44,169 bases of DNA from Ectocarpus siliculosus (GCA_000310025.1 FN649751.1:4632160-4676328); one strand, 5' to 3'; numbered from the stretch's first letter, positions 25,031 to 37,200 are shown. Program-made: numbers and translations. Notes: generated by a model from the letters alone, not told the origin.

Positions 25031-28000
25031 TTATCGCCCCAGCCCACCCCCCGCTGCCGCCTCCTTCTCTTCCACCAACTCCTGACCCGCTGCCGCTGCT
25101 GTTCCTGCTGCCTGTGCGTCGGCGGTGGCGCTTGCCGTTGTTGTTGTTGTTGCTGCTGCCGCGGCATCAGCAGGCGGTGGTGGTGATCGTGGTCCTTCCG
25201 ACGCCGATGCCAATGCCGGTGGCGCTATGGTATCGCCCACCAGCTCCATCGCTGCTTCGAACTGAGGAGTGAGTACGAAAAGGAACACACGCACGAAAAA
25301 AAAAACGTCTCAGGAGAGTGCGTACACTAGCAAATTGAAAACGCTACGACAGAAAAAATAACACCTTCGATTTTCAAGCGAAGAGGACCATAGGTGGCGG
25401 ACAAGAGCAACATTTCGGCGCCATTTTAACCCCGGCCTCCTTGCCAAAAAGTCCCAAGGCAGACTGCCTTGGCTCTCTCCCAACCCGTAGACATTTGTGT
25501 TATTCTCTCAGAAAGAACCTTGTTCGTTGCACAATAAAGTGTTCGTTGCACAGCGGAGTGTACGAGACACAAACAAGAACGTACGACAGCAGACGAGGAC
25601 GAGGCAAGCTCGCAACGACAATGAATACAACAGCAAGTCCGAAAGCACCACCTCGCACAAGAACAACGCCGTGCACATCGAGCAAAAAACCCGACGATGT
25701 GATTGGGGGGGGGGGCTACTCATGTTCTGCATGCCTTAGCTGACAATACCACTCTTCGAAAAAGAAACGCCTCCACGAAAAAACACCTCGTCCACTCACA
25801 CCTCCACGACGAGAGCCTTTATGAGGAACGGAAGCATGCCCACCTTCTTGGAGAGCGAGTCCGCTGCGAAGAGCCACGTGGTGATCACCGCCAGCAATAC
25901 CCCCGCCAGGTACGGTGTGGAGGCCTGAAGGGACCCCGTCGCCAAGAAGAGTCCCTTATCGGCGGACGTGAACAGCGGGCGCAAGCGAGCGGTGAGGGAG
26001 GGCAAACATGAATGAACGAACCGATCACAAGACTTGAACACGCGACAAATCTCGACCTTGCTTGCGAGTTCATCACTAACGAACCCCTAACTGGGCTAGG
26101 ATTGGAAGGATTGGAAGGATTGGAAGGATTGGAAGGATTGGAAGGATTGGATGAACAGCCCGCGCTATAGCTGGCAGAGAGACAGAGAGAGAGAGAGAGA
26201 GATACCACAACTTCATTTCCTCTACATATACATATACACATAGTCTAGGTCTCAAGACCCGCTGTTAGGGATAGCTTTGCATGAAGAACCCGGGCTATAG
26301 CTACTGTAGCAGAGAGAGAGAGAGGGAGAGACAGACAGACAGACAGACAGACAGGCAGGCAGGCAGAGACAGTGAGAACCCGCACTACCGCCATGATTGC
26401 CAGATCCATTGTTTACATTCGTGCTTGTGGTGGGCCGTCCAATAGGCTGTCATAAGATGCCGCCACTGCTGGAAAATCTCGTCGTCCTGTCTCCATAACT
26501 AACTGACCGACTGACTGACTGACTGGTTGCTTGGTTGGCTCACCTGCTGGACGAATGAGCCTGTGGATTTGCCGAGAGGGTTCCCTATTACGTCGACGGC
26601 AGCCTTGCCCTTACGCTTCTCCTCCTGGGACAGGGGAATGTAGGCCATTTCTTTGCAGGGGTCGAAGAGCGAGTACCTAGGGATTTGGACGGTGGGCGAG
26701 CAGTAGCAGCAGGAGCAGCACAGAGGCACCACCAGCAGCAGTGGCATCAGCAACACGAGCAGAGCTTGCATTTTTTTGCTTTGGAGCAAAACAAATAGCA
26801 GCATTCGCGGCAGGAGCAGGGGCAGCAGGAGTAGCAAGACACCCGGCAAGCAGAATCAACACACCCAACCGAAGCAAAAATAAAACACGATGCCCTCTTA
26901 TTTTTTATGAATCTCTCACTCCTCTTTCTAACTTCGCACTTCTCTGTTCCATGCTCCCATCAAATGTCACACCTAAATTTAGCAGTTTCTACTTCCCGTA
27001 TCGTCTAGCTTCCTTCGAGACGCTCTCTCTTTCTCTCCATCTCTCTCTGTGTCGTTCTTCCTCTCTCTCTCCTTCTCTCTCCCTCTCTCTCTGTCGCCCT
27101 CCCTCTATCTCTCCCCCTGTCTCCCTTACTTGCAAGACTTGGACAGCACGTTCTGGGCCGCGCCCGCCAGCACCGCCAGGGTGAGAGGGTTGGTGCTCAA
27201 AGCCCCCAGCATCTCCTGCATCGGCGCCGCATCCCCGAACATAGACAGCGAGAAGAACCCCACCTGTTCGGGGGAGGGGTGCGATGACAAGACCATGGCA
27301 CAAGAGCACCACACCAAGAGTCAGCCGGGGTGTGAGCGTGAGCGTGCAAGGGTGTGTATGGCAGGGCATTGCTAAACGCGTACAACTCTCAAAGAGTATT
27401 TTGAGAGTCAACAATACTCAGTCTCGGTCGGTGACTATGTAGCACCTACTACTGGACACAGGTCCGAGGAGATGGCGACAGCGAGCACCGCCGTCTGGCG
27501 CGAGAGGCTTGCGCGCATGGTCCGCAGATTTTTCGTCGAACAACACGGGGTTTTGGGTCCCCAAACTTGTCCACGTACGTCCGCCTTTCTCGAAAAAACA
27601 GCGAGAAACACGCGCAACAAGCGACAACAACAACAACAACAACAATAACAACAACAACAAAGTGTACAAACCAGACAGGCATACATAAGCGCACGGTCAT
27701 GATGGCTGGTCTGTCTGTCGAAAGTCATCTGGATTCATGCCTTTACGCTCAGTGTGCAAGCCGCCCCGCCCCGCCCCCCCCTCGCCTTTTCTCCTCTCAC
27801 CCCGGTTAAAAGAAGCACCACCGGCGTCGCCTTCGCTGCCGTGCCCCACCCGTAGTTCTTGAAAACCTGCCCGCCCAGGAGCATCATGCCCAGCGTTACC
27901 AGGCCGGTGGTGCTCGAGAAGTTGCCCTGCAGCGTGGGAAAAACGGCAAAAGTCGCACCGGATGTAGACGGACATACGGCGTATTAAAAAAAAAAGAGTT

Positions 28001-30748
28001 GCAGTAAACTAGATTCTGCAAAGCGTGCGGGTGAGGCACCGCTATAAGTTTACCTGCGGTGTCGATATCGTCGAGGATATCACCATCGCCATCAAGAAGG
28101 GGGCCGGGGGCAGGGGGCACCACTGCACCTTCGCTGCAAAGCTACTCATTCGAAACGAATATTTTCCCTTCAATTGTTTCCAGCCACCCCCTGGTTGAGT
28201 TATTGGAGTTGTGTAACGAGGGCGTGGGGGAAAGGGGCCTCGTCACAAGGTCGAGAAGATCGACGAAAAGAAAGTTCCTTGGACCGTTCCAGAACTTTTT
28301 TTTCTCTCTCCAACACACGCACACTTCTAGAGTCCGAAAAAGTCTTACTGGCACTATCTATATTGGGATTCTATTGCGTGCACGCTACGACCACTCGATG
28401 GGTCCTCCTCTCGACAGCAGGCCAATAGCCCGAAACGAATATGGTCAAGGACGCGGCGGCGGTGCAGCCAGCAACTCGCAGCCAGCAGACTAGAACGAGT
28501 TGCTGCTGGTGTGTGAGGGAAAGGCTCCAACAGGCAGCAGACGGAACCGATTCTCTCACCATGAAGGCGGAGTAGTCGTTAGGGTCAGGGTAAGCCATCT
28601 TCAGCTTCGCCTTCCACGTCACTTGAGTGAACGACAAACAGATACGAGTGACAACAGAGATCAGGGAAAAACAGAAACGAGAGAAATAAAGCGGCGTCCC
28701 TATCAAGCGGCGGCCCTTAGTTGGCTACTACCACTGCATCAGAGGAAGGAGAAAAAGGCCCAGGTGGACCGACCGAGACGGACAAACAGCACGTAGCCAT
28801 TTAAGCCCGATTCTCGTTTAAGCCTGTTTCTCTGGCTCGCCTCCGATGCTTCAACGTGAATGATACGTAGAACGAGTTGACCAAAGGAGCCGCGTTTAGC
28901 CATCGGAAGAGAGTGTAAAGAAGTAATATCGTTCGTGGAGTGTCAAGACACGCGAAAAGCCTGTGCGACGTTACTTGGTGGTAGGGGGAGAGAGTGTGCG
29001 GCGACAATGAGCCCCCCCTCAAGGACAGAAACAGGCCACGTCGCTCCCAACAGGACGCGATTTTTCCCAAAACAATATCAACCACCAAGAATTGCGGGAG
29101 GGAAAAATAATCCCCACCTCTCATAATCGAGAACAAGCTGAACCAAGCACAAGCACCAGCCGTCGTTGTCGGCAGAAAGCTCCCCCCTCCGTTTCGTCAC
29201 ACACCATCGCCATCATGATCCACGTCTGCCTGTCTACCCATAGGCACATGGAACCACCACCCACCTTCAACGATGTTGATGCTGGTGCCGTACGCAATGA
29301 CAAGGATAGCGACGTCGCGAAGGTAGTCATTGGCCCCGAGGAAGGCGGCGCTCTCCTTGAGGGTCAGGCTGGTCGTCTCCTTCATGCCGGCGGCGCTATT
29401 CCCGACGGGGCAGAACCAGAAGCCAAGAGGGCGGGGGGGGGGGGGGTACGCCGACAGGGACAGCGGCAATACAAGATATGGCGATGATGATGATGACGAT
29501 GACGTTCACGGCAAAAACATGGAAATGGACAACGCCAACACACCAACAATAGAAATGGGGACAGCGTCTATGGCAGTGACAACGACGACCAATGACCACA
29601 GCCAAAAAGCAGCACGCGTCGTCAAAAAGAGTCATAGAAAAAAAAAAAACGAATGAAATACTCGGGCAGCCAAAACATCACCGGTGGTACACCCAAGAAC
29701 CACAAAACAACGAGGATGATGATACATAGCCGTAACAAAGGCGCCCTTGGCACAACGCCGTCAAGACCACCGCACCGCGTTGCGGGTTGTTGCCTTACCT
29801 GTCAGCATCGACACATTCCGGGTCCGTGATAACGTTTTCCTGCATCCACCGGTAACACCCGGCCACGACCAGCCCACCCGTGACGACTGCGCCCATGAGC
29901 AGCTGCAGAGACACCCCCCACTTGTCCACGTCTGGGGGAAGGGACTGCCGGATCGAGGACACCAGCCTGTTCGATCGTGTCCATCGCCGGAGGCGGTGCA
30001 GAAAGGTCGTGGAAATAAGACGGCGTTCAAAAAATCCGAGCGATAAAACAAGAGGGGGGAAACGAAGGAGCAAGCAGACAAACAAGCAGATTCAACTACA
30101 CTACTATGTTGGTTACGGTAATCATCATCGCTAGAAGGACGGGGGGGTACCTAAGCGAGCACGGCGGCAAGAAGCTGTCACGGCGGCAAGAAGCTGTCCC
30201 CGTCTTGGGGGGGGGGGGGGGGNNNNNNNNNNNNNNNNNNNNNNNNNNNNNNNNNNNNNNNNNNNNNNNNNNNNNNNNNNNNNNNNNNNNNNNNNNNNNN
30301 NNNNNNNNNNNNNNNNNNNNNNNNNNNNNNNNNNNNNNNNNNNNNNNNNNNNNNNNNNNNNNNNNNNNNNNNNNNNNNNNNNNNNNNNNNNNNNNNNNNN
30401 NNNNNNNNNNNNNNNNNNNNNNNNNNNNNNNNNNNNNNNNNNNNNNNNNNNNNNNNNNNNNNNNNNNNNNNNNNNNNNNNNNNNNNNNNNNNNNNNNNNN
30501 NNNNNNNNNNNNNNNNNNNNNNNNNNNNNNNNNNNNNNNNNNNNNNNNNNNNNNNNNNNNNNNNNNNNNNNNNNNNNNNNNNNNNNNNNNNNNNNNNNNN
30601 NNATGTCACCTCACCTCATGTAACGCCCGGAGAAGACGAGGGTTAGGTTGGCGCCCAACCCGAAGAGAGGGTAGAATCGCTTCGCCTCCGATACGGACAC
30701 GATATCGTTAGCAAATCCCCAAAACTGAGAGGAACGGAGGGCGGAAAC

Positions 30749-30784
<36 letters not shown>

Positions 30785-33700
30785 GGATGGAGGGCGATAG
30801 GCAGAAAGGAGAAGGGGGGGGGGAGGGTCGCGAGGGGAGACGGTTGGAAAGATGGGTGGGGAACCGGGAAATCAACCCACATGACGTGCACGCATCCCTT
30901 AGTTATTTCTTGAGACACTGTACTTTCGCCACAACAGGTGGAGTAGTAGCACCCGAAATAGTGACCTCGTCATGACCGGTCTGTACTACCTGGCAATACG
31001 GTAGATATGGTTCAGAGGAACATGCCGTTGTACTCAACAATATACCGTGGGGTTTATTTGCACGACGTGCCCGCAGAATCGCTCCATTTCGCCCCCATGC
31101 CCCCCGAAGAAAAAGGGGGTAAGCTTAAGGACAAGCAACAGCCACCGGGAGTGAAATATAGCACCCCCCTCCACGCCCGACCCAACCGCCGGTGACACCA
31201 AGAGCTACAATTCACCGCCAAAAACACGGAGAACTATTCATCAGATATTTTTTTGTCCCTCCCACTCCCGCCTTCCCGCTTCTCACCAAGACGCTGACTA
31301 CCACGGAACCCCACAGCTCCGACATGAGGTAGAACAGCGAGAATGTCCAGTTCCTGACGATGCTGGAGAGCGCCGACAGGCCCTGGGGGAGAAACGCCTG
31401 CATAGAGTCCGCCAGGACGGCGGTGCTCAGGACGTCCCTTCAGGTGGGACGGACGGACGGACGGACGGACGGGGGGGGGAGAGGTGTACTCATACTCATA
31501 GTCGTGCATGCCGTAGTCGTTAGACCATTGACCTCGCATCCCTACGAAGCCGGGACGGAGCACGCCGGGTTCTCACCAGGCTCTCACATCACCAAGCGCG
31601 AAGCGCCGTGAGGTATTCGGCGAGTCGCATGAAGGGTGCGCTGCATCCTGCTAAGGGTGTTCGGTATCTTGTGCTTTCTTCCTTGCGTACGGATGACAGC
31701 TGCGTATGACTTAATTTATTTCTGGTGCTTTCACTTCCAGAGACAGTTATAAGCACTGTGTAACTGCCTCGAGGATGCTTGACCATTTTAACACAACGTG
31801 GTGCGATCATCCCCCTTTGCGCGGAGTAGAGGTTCTCGACCCCGTACAACTCGACCACCATTATGGTTACCGCCAAAAAAATAAACAGAGGTAAAACAAA
31901 AAACGGTAACCTGGTTGCCGAGTTCACGAAGTGAATTGGCGTGTTTTACAACGTCGTTGCCAAGCGACGAAAACCCAACCCCGATGACAAACACCGGGGG
32001 GGGGGCCAACGACGGCAGCGCATCTCTGCTTGTCGGGGAGGGCCGTTTCTACTTCACACAGGTACGGGGCCGAACATTTCGGGCCATGCTCTTCAAGTTT
32101 CAGCTTCACGGGGAGGGAGGTATGGGATTCTGTTGTGATGGGTTTCGATCATGGCAGGAGGGAGTCAGGTATCCACTACACCGCGGGAGGGGCGGAAAAG
32201 GCATGGTGCATCCCCCCCCCCCCCCTGGGAGTCGAGGCAAGTGTTTTTCCCGAGTGTGAGGACACAATACGTGAATTTTGGTGACTGCTCCACAAACACG
32301 TCGGATGTTTTTGTCCGTGCGTTCATGCGGCAAAGACTTCGTCGACGGTGGCGTCGGCGTGAGGCCAGCAATTTAGACGCCACCGAAGAGGGCGCCAGCC
32401 GTCGTTCGAGTGAAAAACTATTGAGGTACTTGCCACGCATCATCGACGAGCCCGTCTCTCCGCTACTCGTGGCGAGCTCGGGATACTAATTCTTGCCTGG
32501 TACAATGCGGAGGTAAGCGGTGGTACTTTAATCCGGCCATCTTACCGATTCGGGTAGAGGAAGGCCGCGAAGACGGCGAAGAAGGACAGGAAGAAGCCAA
32601 TCACGGTGTAGAACACTCGCTCCTGTGCGTGTGAGTTCACCGGAAACCGAGATGAAACCATTTACCGCAAAGAACACATCAAGACAGATCAGAACAAAAA
32701 CGCGTGACGTTTCGGGGTCATCGGAAACAGAGATGAAACCGTTTACCGCAAAGAACACAACAAGACAGATCAGAACAAAAACGCGTGACGTTTCGGGCGG
32801 TCAACGTTGTCCCGCAACCCCCTCCCCCTCCGGTCCCCGCCCCTTGACGACGCAAAAGGGCCGCAGCCGCATCGACCGCCGCATCGACCGTCGCGAAACA
32901 TCTACCAGCACACGCACACCACGTGTTACCGTGCACAGGGTTTCCAAGCACGTTAGGCACCTGCTGCGCGCTACACAAACAGCACACCCGCCCCCACCAA
33001 CTATCACGGACACAACACGCAGGGCGGGAGGGATGCCGTTTCTTCGGACGGGGGAATCGAGGAGCCAGTCAGTCCAGTCACTCACTCCCGTCACCCTCGA
33101 TCCCCCCCCCCCACGCTGCTGGTTGCGAACAGTGTGCCGGCCGCCGAAAAAAAAAATCTTTCCGACAATAAACGACGGCAAAAACCTGCTCGGCGGCGTT
33201 ACAGAGCTTGGAGTACAGGACCGTGAAGGCCACGGCGCCGGGAAGGTTGACGTACGTCTTGAGGAACGGGATCACCTCGGCGCCGCTGCTCGGAGCCGTC
33301 ACCACCAGCACGTCCTGGGCGTATATGTGGCGGGGTCCGCCGGCGGAGAATAGTGAGGGGTGGGGGGGGTGTAGACAATAAAAACGACCTTCAGTCCAGT
33401 GGTACGCAGCTAAATGATAACGGGAACCAACAAAAGGGGGTCTCTCGTGAGGGGGGGAGGGAGTACATGCTTTTTCCTCCTGCGTTATTTTGTCGGCGCA
33501 GAGCAGCGCTGCTTGTGGTTGCGTCTAACGCTACGCGCGGGAAGAGGGGAACCAGCACACGATCGAGATTAAAACAACGCAAGACACTACGGGACGGGTG
33601 CCAACCCTTTCTTTCTCTATCAGGAGCGTTGGCGATATACTTCATCGTAGTGTTCGACAGCGTGTGTCAAAAGTTAGGGCGGGAGAGCGGCTCCGGCCAC

Positions 33701-34167
33701 CAGACCCGCCTCGCAGGTTTAGGTTGGGACTCAATGCAACATACGCCACCCCCTGTGCCGAACTTCTTTCTGGGTTAGGCAGCAGCACAGCAAACGAAAC
33801 AAAGGAGAGTACGAGAGATGTTTCGGCTGCAACTACACGTTCTCCAAGACTGCCGAAACAAACAGGCAGAAAACACACGCACGTCATGACAAAAGGGGCA
33901 AGTTGGCGGGAACAAGACAACCGGAGAGACAGGAAAAAAACTGAACGAGGCACAAAAAGAACACGTTTGTACCTTTGTGTCTCGGAGGATGGTGTAGTCG
34001 AAGAGGATGAAGAACAGCATCAATCCCAGGGGGAGGATCTTCTTCGCCTCGCTCGGCTCCGGCAGGGCTTCCTTCACCTTGGCGACCGCCCCGTCCATCC
34101 ACCCCTGCCACCCTCCCGCCGCACCCGCTTCCGCCGCCGCCACCGCCGCCGCGGCCTCGTCTTCTGA
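25031..34167 (-). CDS. Plastid/parasite-type ATP/ADP translocase (NTT)
   Basis: A nucleotide transporter of the NTT (TLC) family, which exchanges ATP for ADP across plastid envelopes or bacterial-parasite membranes. Exons on the minus strand: 34167-33973, 33314-33186, 32622-32546, 31437-31287, 30724-30615, 29966-29799, 29395-29265, 28621-28560, 27926-27801, 27263-27130, 26676-26544, 25954-25802 and 25261-25031. All have consistent phases and give about 600 residues. Diagnostic stretches in order: [110 protein letters not shown] and [15 protein letters not shown]. The last exon adds a 77-residue Ala/Thr/Pro-rich tail beyond the usual family end. The N-terminal exon begins at an AG acceptor (phase 0) after an acidic Ala-rich stretch. 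A signal-peptide exon upstream (35846-35914) is in phase. The N gap is intronic. Confidence 0.94.
26101..26150. repeat. 9-bp minisatellite (ATTGGAAGG)5
   Basis: Five perfect units in the transporter intron between its last two core exons. (GA)n and (ACAG/GCAG)n stretches follow at about 26176-26366. Confidence 0.95.
27003..27126. repeat. CT-rich simple-sequence tract
   Basis: About 120 bp of nearly pure C/T on the plus strand. It lies directly beyond the donor of the transporter exon ending at 27130, so the transcribed strand reads as a GA-rich intron start. Confidence 0.85.
30160..30197. repeat. 19-bp perfect tandem duplication beside the gap
   Basis: CACGGCGGCAAGAAGCTGT occurs twice head-to-tail, followed within 10 bp by a 16-base G run and the N gap. 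A genuine short duplication or an assembly artefact are both possible. Confidence 0.9.
30223..30602. other. Assembly gap (380 N)
   Basis: Unknown sequence directly after a poly(G) run. It lies within a transporter intron: exon 30724-30615 ends in phase 2 and the next exon (29966-29799) resumes in phase 2, joining RYM-R-LVSS as the family predicts. No exon appears to be lost. Confidence 0.97.
30750..30782 (-). repeat. (CTG)11 on the transporter sense strand
   Basis: Eleven CAG units on the plus strand read as CTG in the transporter transcript. They end 25 bp before the acceptor-side start of exon 30724-30615. Confidence 0.95.
31447..31470. repeat. (GGAC)6 microsatellite
   Basis: A tetranucleotide repeat directly upstream (minus-strand sense) of the transporter exon starting at 31437. 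It occupies the position of the polypyrimidine tract, reading GTCC in the transcript, followed by a C-rich run. Confidence 0.93.
32641..32802. repeat. 81-bp tandem duplication
   Basis: Two units (32641-32721 and 32722-32802) differ at only a few positions. Each includes GAGATGAAACC, TTTACCGCAAAGAACACA and ACGCGTGACGTTTCGGG. The array starts 17 bp upstream of the acceptor of the transporter exon 32622-32546. Confidence 0.93.
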
Positions 34168-34231
34168 CTGATCAACAAGGTCCGGGGTTCCGCCGGCGTC
34201 GCCATCCCGCCCCGCTGTCCCCCCAAGCCTA

Positions 34232-34414
34232 CTACCGCTGAAACGTGGCGATCGCGCCGCCGTGCCCGCCCGCAGACTTCGCGATGAAGACAACGAGGTC
34301 CACGACGACGACGACGACCACAACAATCCCCCACCGCCGCCATGTCGCGGTCGGCTCGACCTGCAGCCCGGGTGCGCCGCACGCAGCCTCCTCCTCGATG
34401 AGCGCAATCTCGTC
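34232..34414 (-). CDS. Possible small membrane-protein exon (doubtful)
   Basis: This minus-strand frame opens after an AG acceptor and ends with TAG at 34232. It encodes an acidic stretch (DEIALIEEE), then WRRWG and a hydrophobic run with eight valines (VVVVVVVVDLVVFIAK). If spliced in phase 0 to the signal-peptide exon at 35846-35914 it would give an 83-residue protein. Against this, the valine run is encoded by a GTC microsatellite, all three minus frames are open in this GC-rich stretch, and the same DNA may be 5' intron of the transporter. No family is recognised. Confidence 0.2.
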   Translation of the reverse strand, partial: DEIALIEEEAACGAPGLQVEPTATWRRWGIVVVVVVVVDLVVFIAKSAGGHGGAIATFQR

Positions 34415-35845
34415 CTCGTTCGATCGGCAGCGACAAGCGCGTTGGCGGCGTGTGGCCGCGACCGCGGGAGCTCCCCCCTCCGAGCGAGCGGCCCGAGCAG
34501 CGGCACTCCACCGGTAGCGCCGGCAACGTAGCAGCAGCGGCGGCCGGGGCTTCGGGGACGTGCCCCTCTAGCGCCCGCCGTGCCTCGGCATGGATTGTTA
34601 TTCCGGGGTGCCGTCAGCGAGCGGGGCTATGCATCACGCGCAGTCGTTTCCGCGGGGACGTGAAGCCACCCCACGTTGTTGGTGGGACGGGACGAGATCC
34701 CGGAACAGGGGGTTAGTGGGAGCAACAGCGTATTTGTGGTAAGGGACCGGTGGACTCGAGAAAACCTTCTACATTTTCCGACTGTTTTGACCTCCTACGA
34801 GCATCACGTGGGCTTTTTGCTATCCTACGGTGGATGGACTTCCCCGCTTTTTGGAGCAAACGTAGCAGCAAGGGGCGCTTCTTCCCCGGTAGAACAGCCA
34901 ATAACTCGGTCCAGAAAGCGGGCAACTACCTACGGGGGAGGGGCGCCAAGCCAGTGTGCGCTCCGGAGCTGGACAGACCACGGGCACACAACGTATGTAT
35001 GTACATGCATATTGCATACTTCATTTTATCCGGCGAACGTTGTGGCCAAAGGAGAGTCCTAGACAGGACCTTCAGTTTGAAGCTGGGATGGTTTCACCTT
35101 TCGCTTTAGGGAAAGACAACGTGGCCGTTGAGAGCGTTTCCCTCTCTGGTGGCGGGGGGTGGTGCGGGCTTTTTTCGTTTTCCATTGGACTGTTGTCGTC
35201 GTTGGCGCAGAGCAGTGACCGTGTCACTAGGGCTCCCCAACAGCCTCGTCAGAACTAGTCTAGTCTAGTGTACATGCACCGCACATCACATTGGTACCAA
35301 ACAACACGACTACCAGAGACGGTGGAATGCAAACGGCATTCACTCATTTGAAATAGCTCCATACAGAGTGTCCAGCAGAATACCTGTATTGTACTTTAGT
35401 TTCACTGCTGTAGACCAGGCCAACGATCGAAAAGGCTTAGGAACTAGTTATCCATGCAACGCTGCTGGATAGTTGCGGCCATGCCTATCGCATTTGCGGC
35501 AGCTTGCAACAGCGCATTCTCCGCTGTAGTTGTTGCGCCTCAGTCAGGTAGCTTGGGTACAGCAGATGTGCTATTCCTACATATAGGTGTGTGGGTACAC
35601 CGGGTGTGTGTTGGGTCGAGGTTGAAGACAATCACAGCAGTTCCAGCTTGGAATTGGCGAGGGCGCTGATACCAGAGAGTGGGCGGAAGGCAGGGAATGA
35701 AGACAACTAGAGACGCCCATGTTGCCCATGAAGGCATACCGTTAGGCAACGATGGCCGAACGGCCTGATTGCTGTTGAAGCTCATCGCAGCAGCAGCCAA
35801 GTACATGTTACAACAAAGAGCGGACCTCTCGGAACACGCACCCAC

Positions 35846-35914
35846 CTCCTGATCAAACAGCGCCGCGCGGCCGTCGTGGGCGAGTGCCACGACCAAGAGG
35901 AGAAGCTTGAGCAT
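35846..35914 (-). CDS. Candidate first exon: signal peptide of the NTT gene
   Basis: The minus-strand ATG at 35914 opens 23 codons, MLKLLLLVVALAHDGRAALF plus DQE, ending at a GTGGGT donor in phase 0. The sequence is a textbook signal peptide with a GRA-A-type cleavage site and a following Leu-Phe. Plastid proteins of algae with complex plastids begin with a signal peptide followed by a transit-like region. The next NTT exon (34167) starts with AG acceptor in phase 0, so the two join in frame across a 1.7-kb intron. An intervening Ser/Arg-rich exon in 34240-34480 is also possible. The link is inference. Confidence 0.45.
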
Positions 35915-36729
35915 TTCAGCGGTGGATGCGGGTTTGGGTAGGTGAACGTGTCCGGGGCACACGGCCAGCACACAGCGGTGGTTTGTAGCATACGACGTGG
36001 CGTGTTGGAACGCTCCTTGGTAATGTGCGGCGAAATCCCCACGAAATCAAATATGCGGCGAAATCAGGGAAGCGATCGCCGCCCCACCGCCCCACAGCAC
36101 AGCACAGCACGGCAGTTCAGCAGTGCCGGCAGCTGCAAGGCGAGAGAGGGGGGGAGAGACAGGGCCCGGGCGAGGGGGAACGAACAGAATAAGACACACA
36201 TCGGAGGGAAGGAAGGACGACCACCAGCGACAACTGCGAGCTCTCGTCACCACGCACAGGGGCTGAGAAGGATATGCCTCCGCACTCGGAAGTCACCCGC
36301 GATGATGGAACAGCAGTAATAGTGGATCGGCAGCAGAATGAAACGAAGAAGCGGTAAGTCAATCACAGTCCTTCGCCTTGAAACGAGGGCGGTTTGGTGC
36401 TGTCGTGTCCTCAGTCATACCACGCAGTAGGCCCGTGTCGAAAAGTTTCCATTTTGAATATTGAAACCAAAGTGTGCGGCTGATGATGACAAACAGAACT
36501 TCAACTTGTCGGTTGGTGGCGATATTGACATAGTCTAGGACCACAAGGATTATCTCGCCCTTAGCTGAGTGCGAAGCCACCGGCCGACGGCAGTATCACA
36601 ACGCAACAATGGAGGAGTGTATACAACTAGTTAGACCCGAAAGGAAACACGCTGAGGTCTGAGATCGAGTTGGTCACCACGTCACTAAAGACTGGTACAC
36701 CCGTAACAACGCCTGTTTCAGCGCTTTTT

Positions 36730-36900
36730 CAGTCCAGTTTTTTGGAGTTTTGTTCTCGTTTCGCAGCCAATCTTCTGTGTTGGTGCCCGAATCCCCGCTG
36801 TTGTGGATGCCTCGCTTGAGGCTACCAACATTAGATCGGAAAACTGGCCTGGAAGAAGGGCCGCGATGTCTGTGTGAGAGACACCGCCGTGCTGTTGTTG
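36730..36900 (+). repeat. Direct repeat R3, copy A
   Basis: It shares CAGTCCAG, TCTTCTGTGTT, GTTGTGGAT, GCTACCAACAT, TGTCTGTGTGAGAGAC and TGCTGTTGTT in order with copy B at 37833, at about 75 percent identity by eye, 1.1 kb apart. Confidence 0.7.
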
Positions 36901-36978
36901 GTAAACTACCGTTGCGAGTCATTTCACCCCCGTGCGGTCGTTTTGTAAGCATTTTCGCCGTTTAGTTTTCCATCGCAT

Positions 36979-37200
36979 AGGGTGTGATGACTCCGGACCG
37001 TGCGATGACTCGGGGCCCTGTGCGGACATCGAATTAAATCATTGGTTTTTGATATATAACACCCATCCCTGTGCGATAACTCCGGTACGTGTGGTCCTTG
37101 AGTAAACCCTGAAGGTGATATTATCATATTATCAAGAATAACGCACACCCCTTGCGCGGTAACTCCGGTATGTGCGGTACTCGAAAAATCTTGGCAGACG
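36979..37200 (+). repeat. Degenerate about 84-bp tandem array
   Basis: Units around 36979, 37064 and 37147 each centre on a variant of TGTGCGATAACTCCGG. The first and third continue with GTGCG-like blocks ending in a CTCG or TCGA motif. Related blocks recur at 37690 and 37756 beside R3 copy B. Confidence 0.6.

Noticed and set aside
24224-25186. 320-codon plus-strand frame
   Set aside because: Low-complexity Pro/Ser/Cys-rich and antisense to the transporter's last exon; no domain.
30223-30602. Lost transporter exon in the N gap
   Set aside because: The flanking exons join in phase and without missing family residues.
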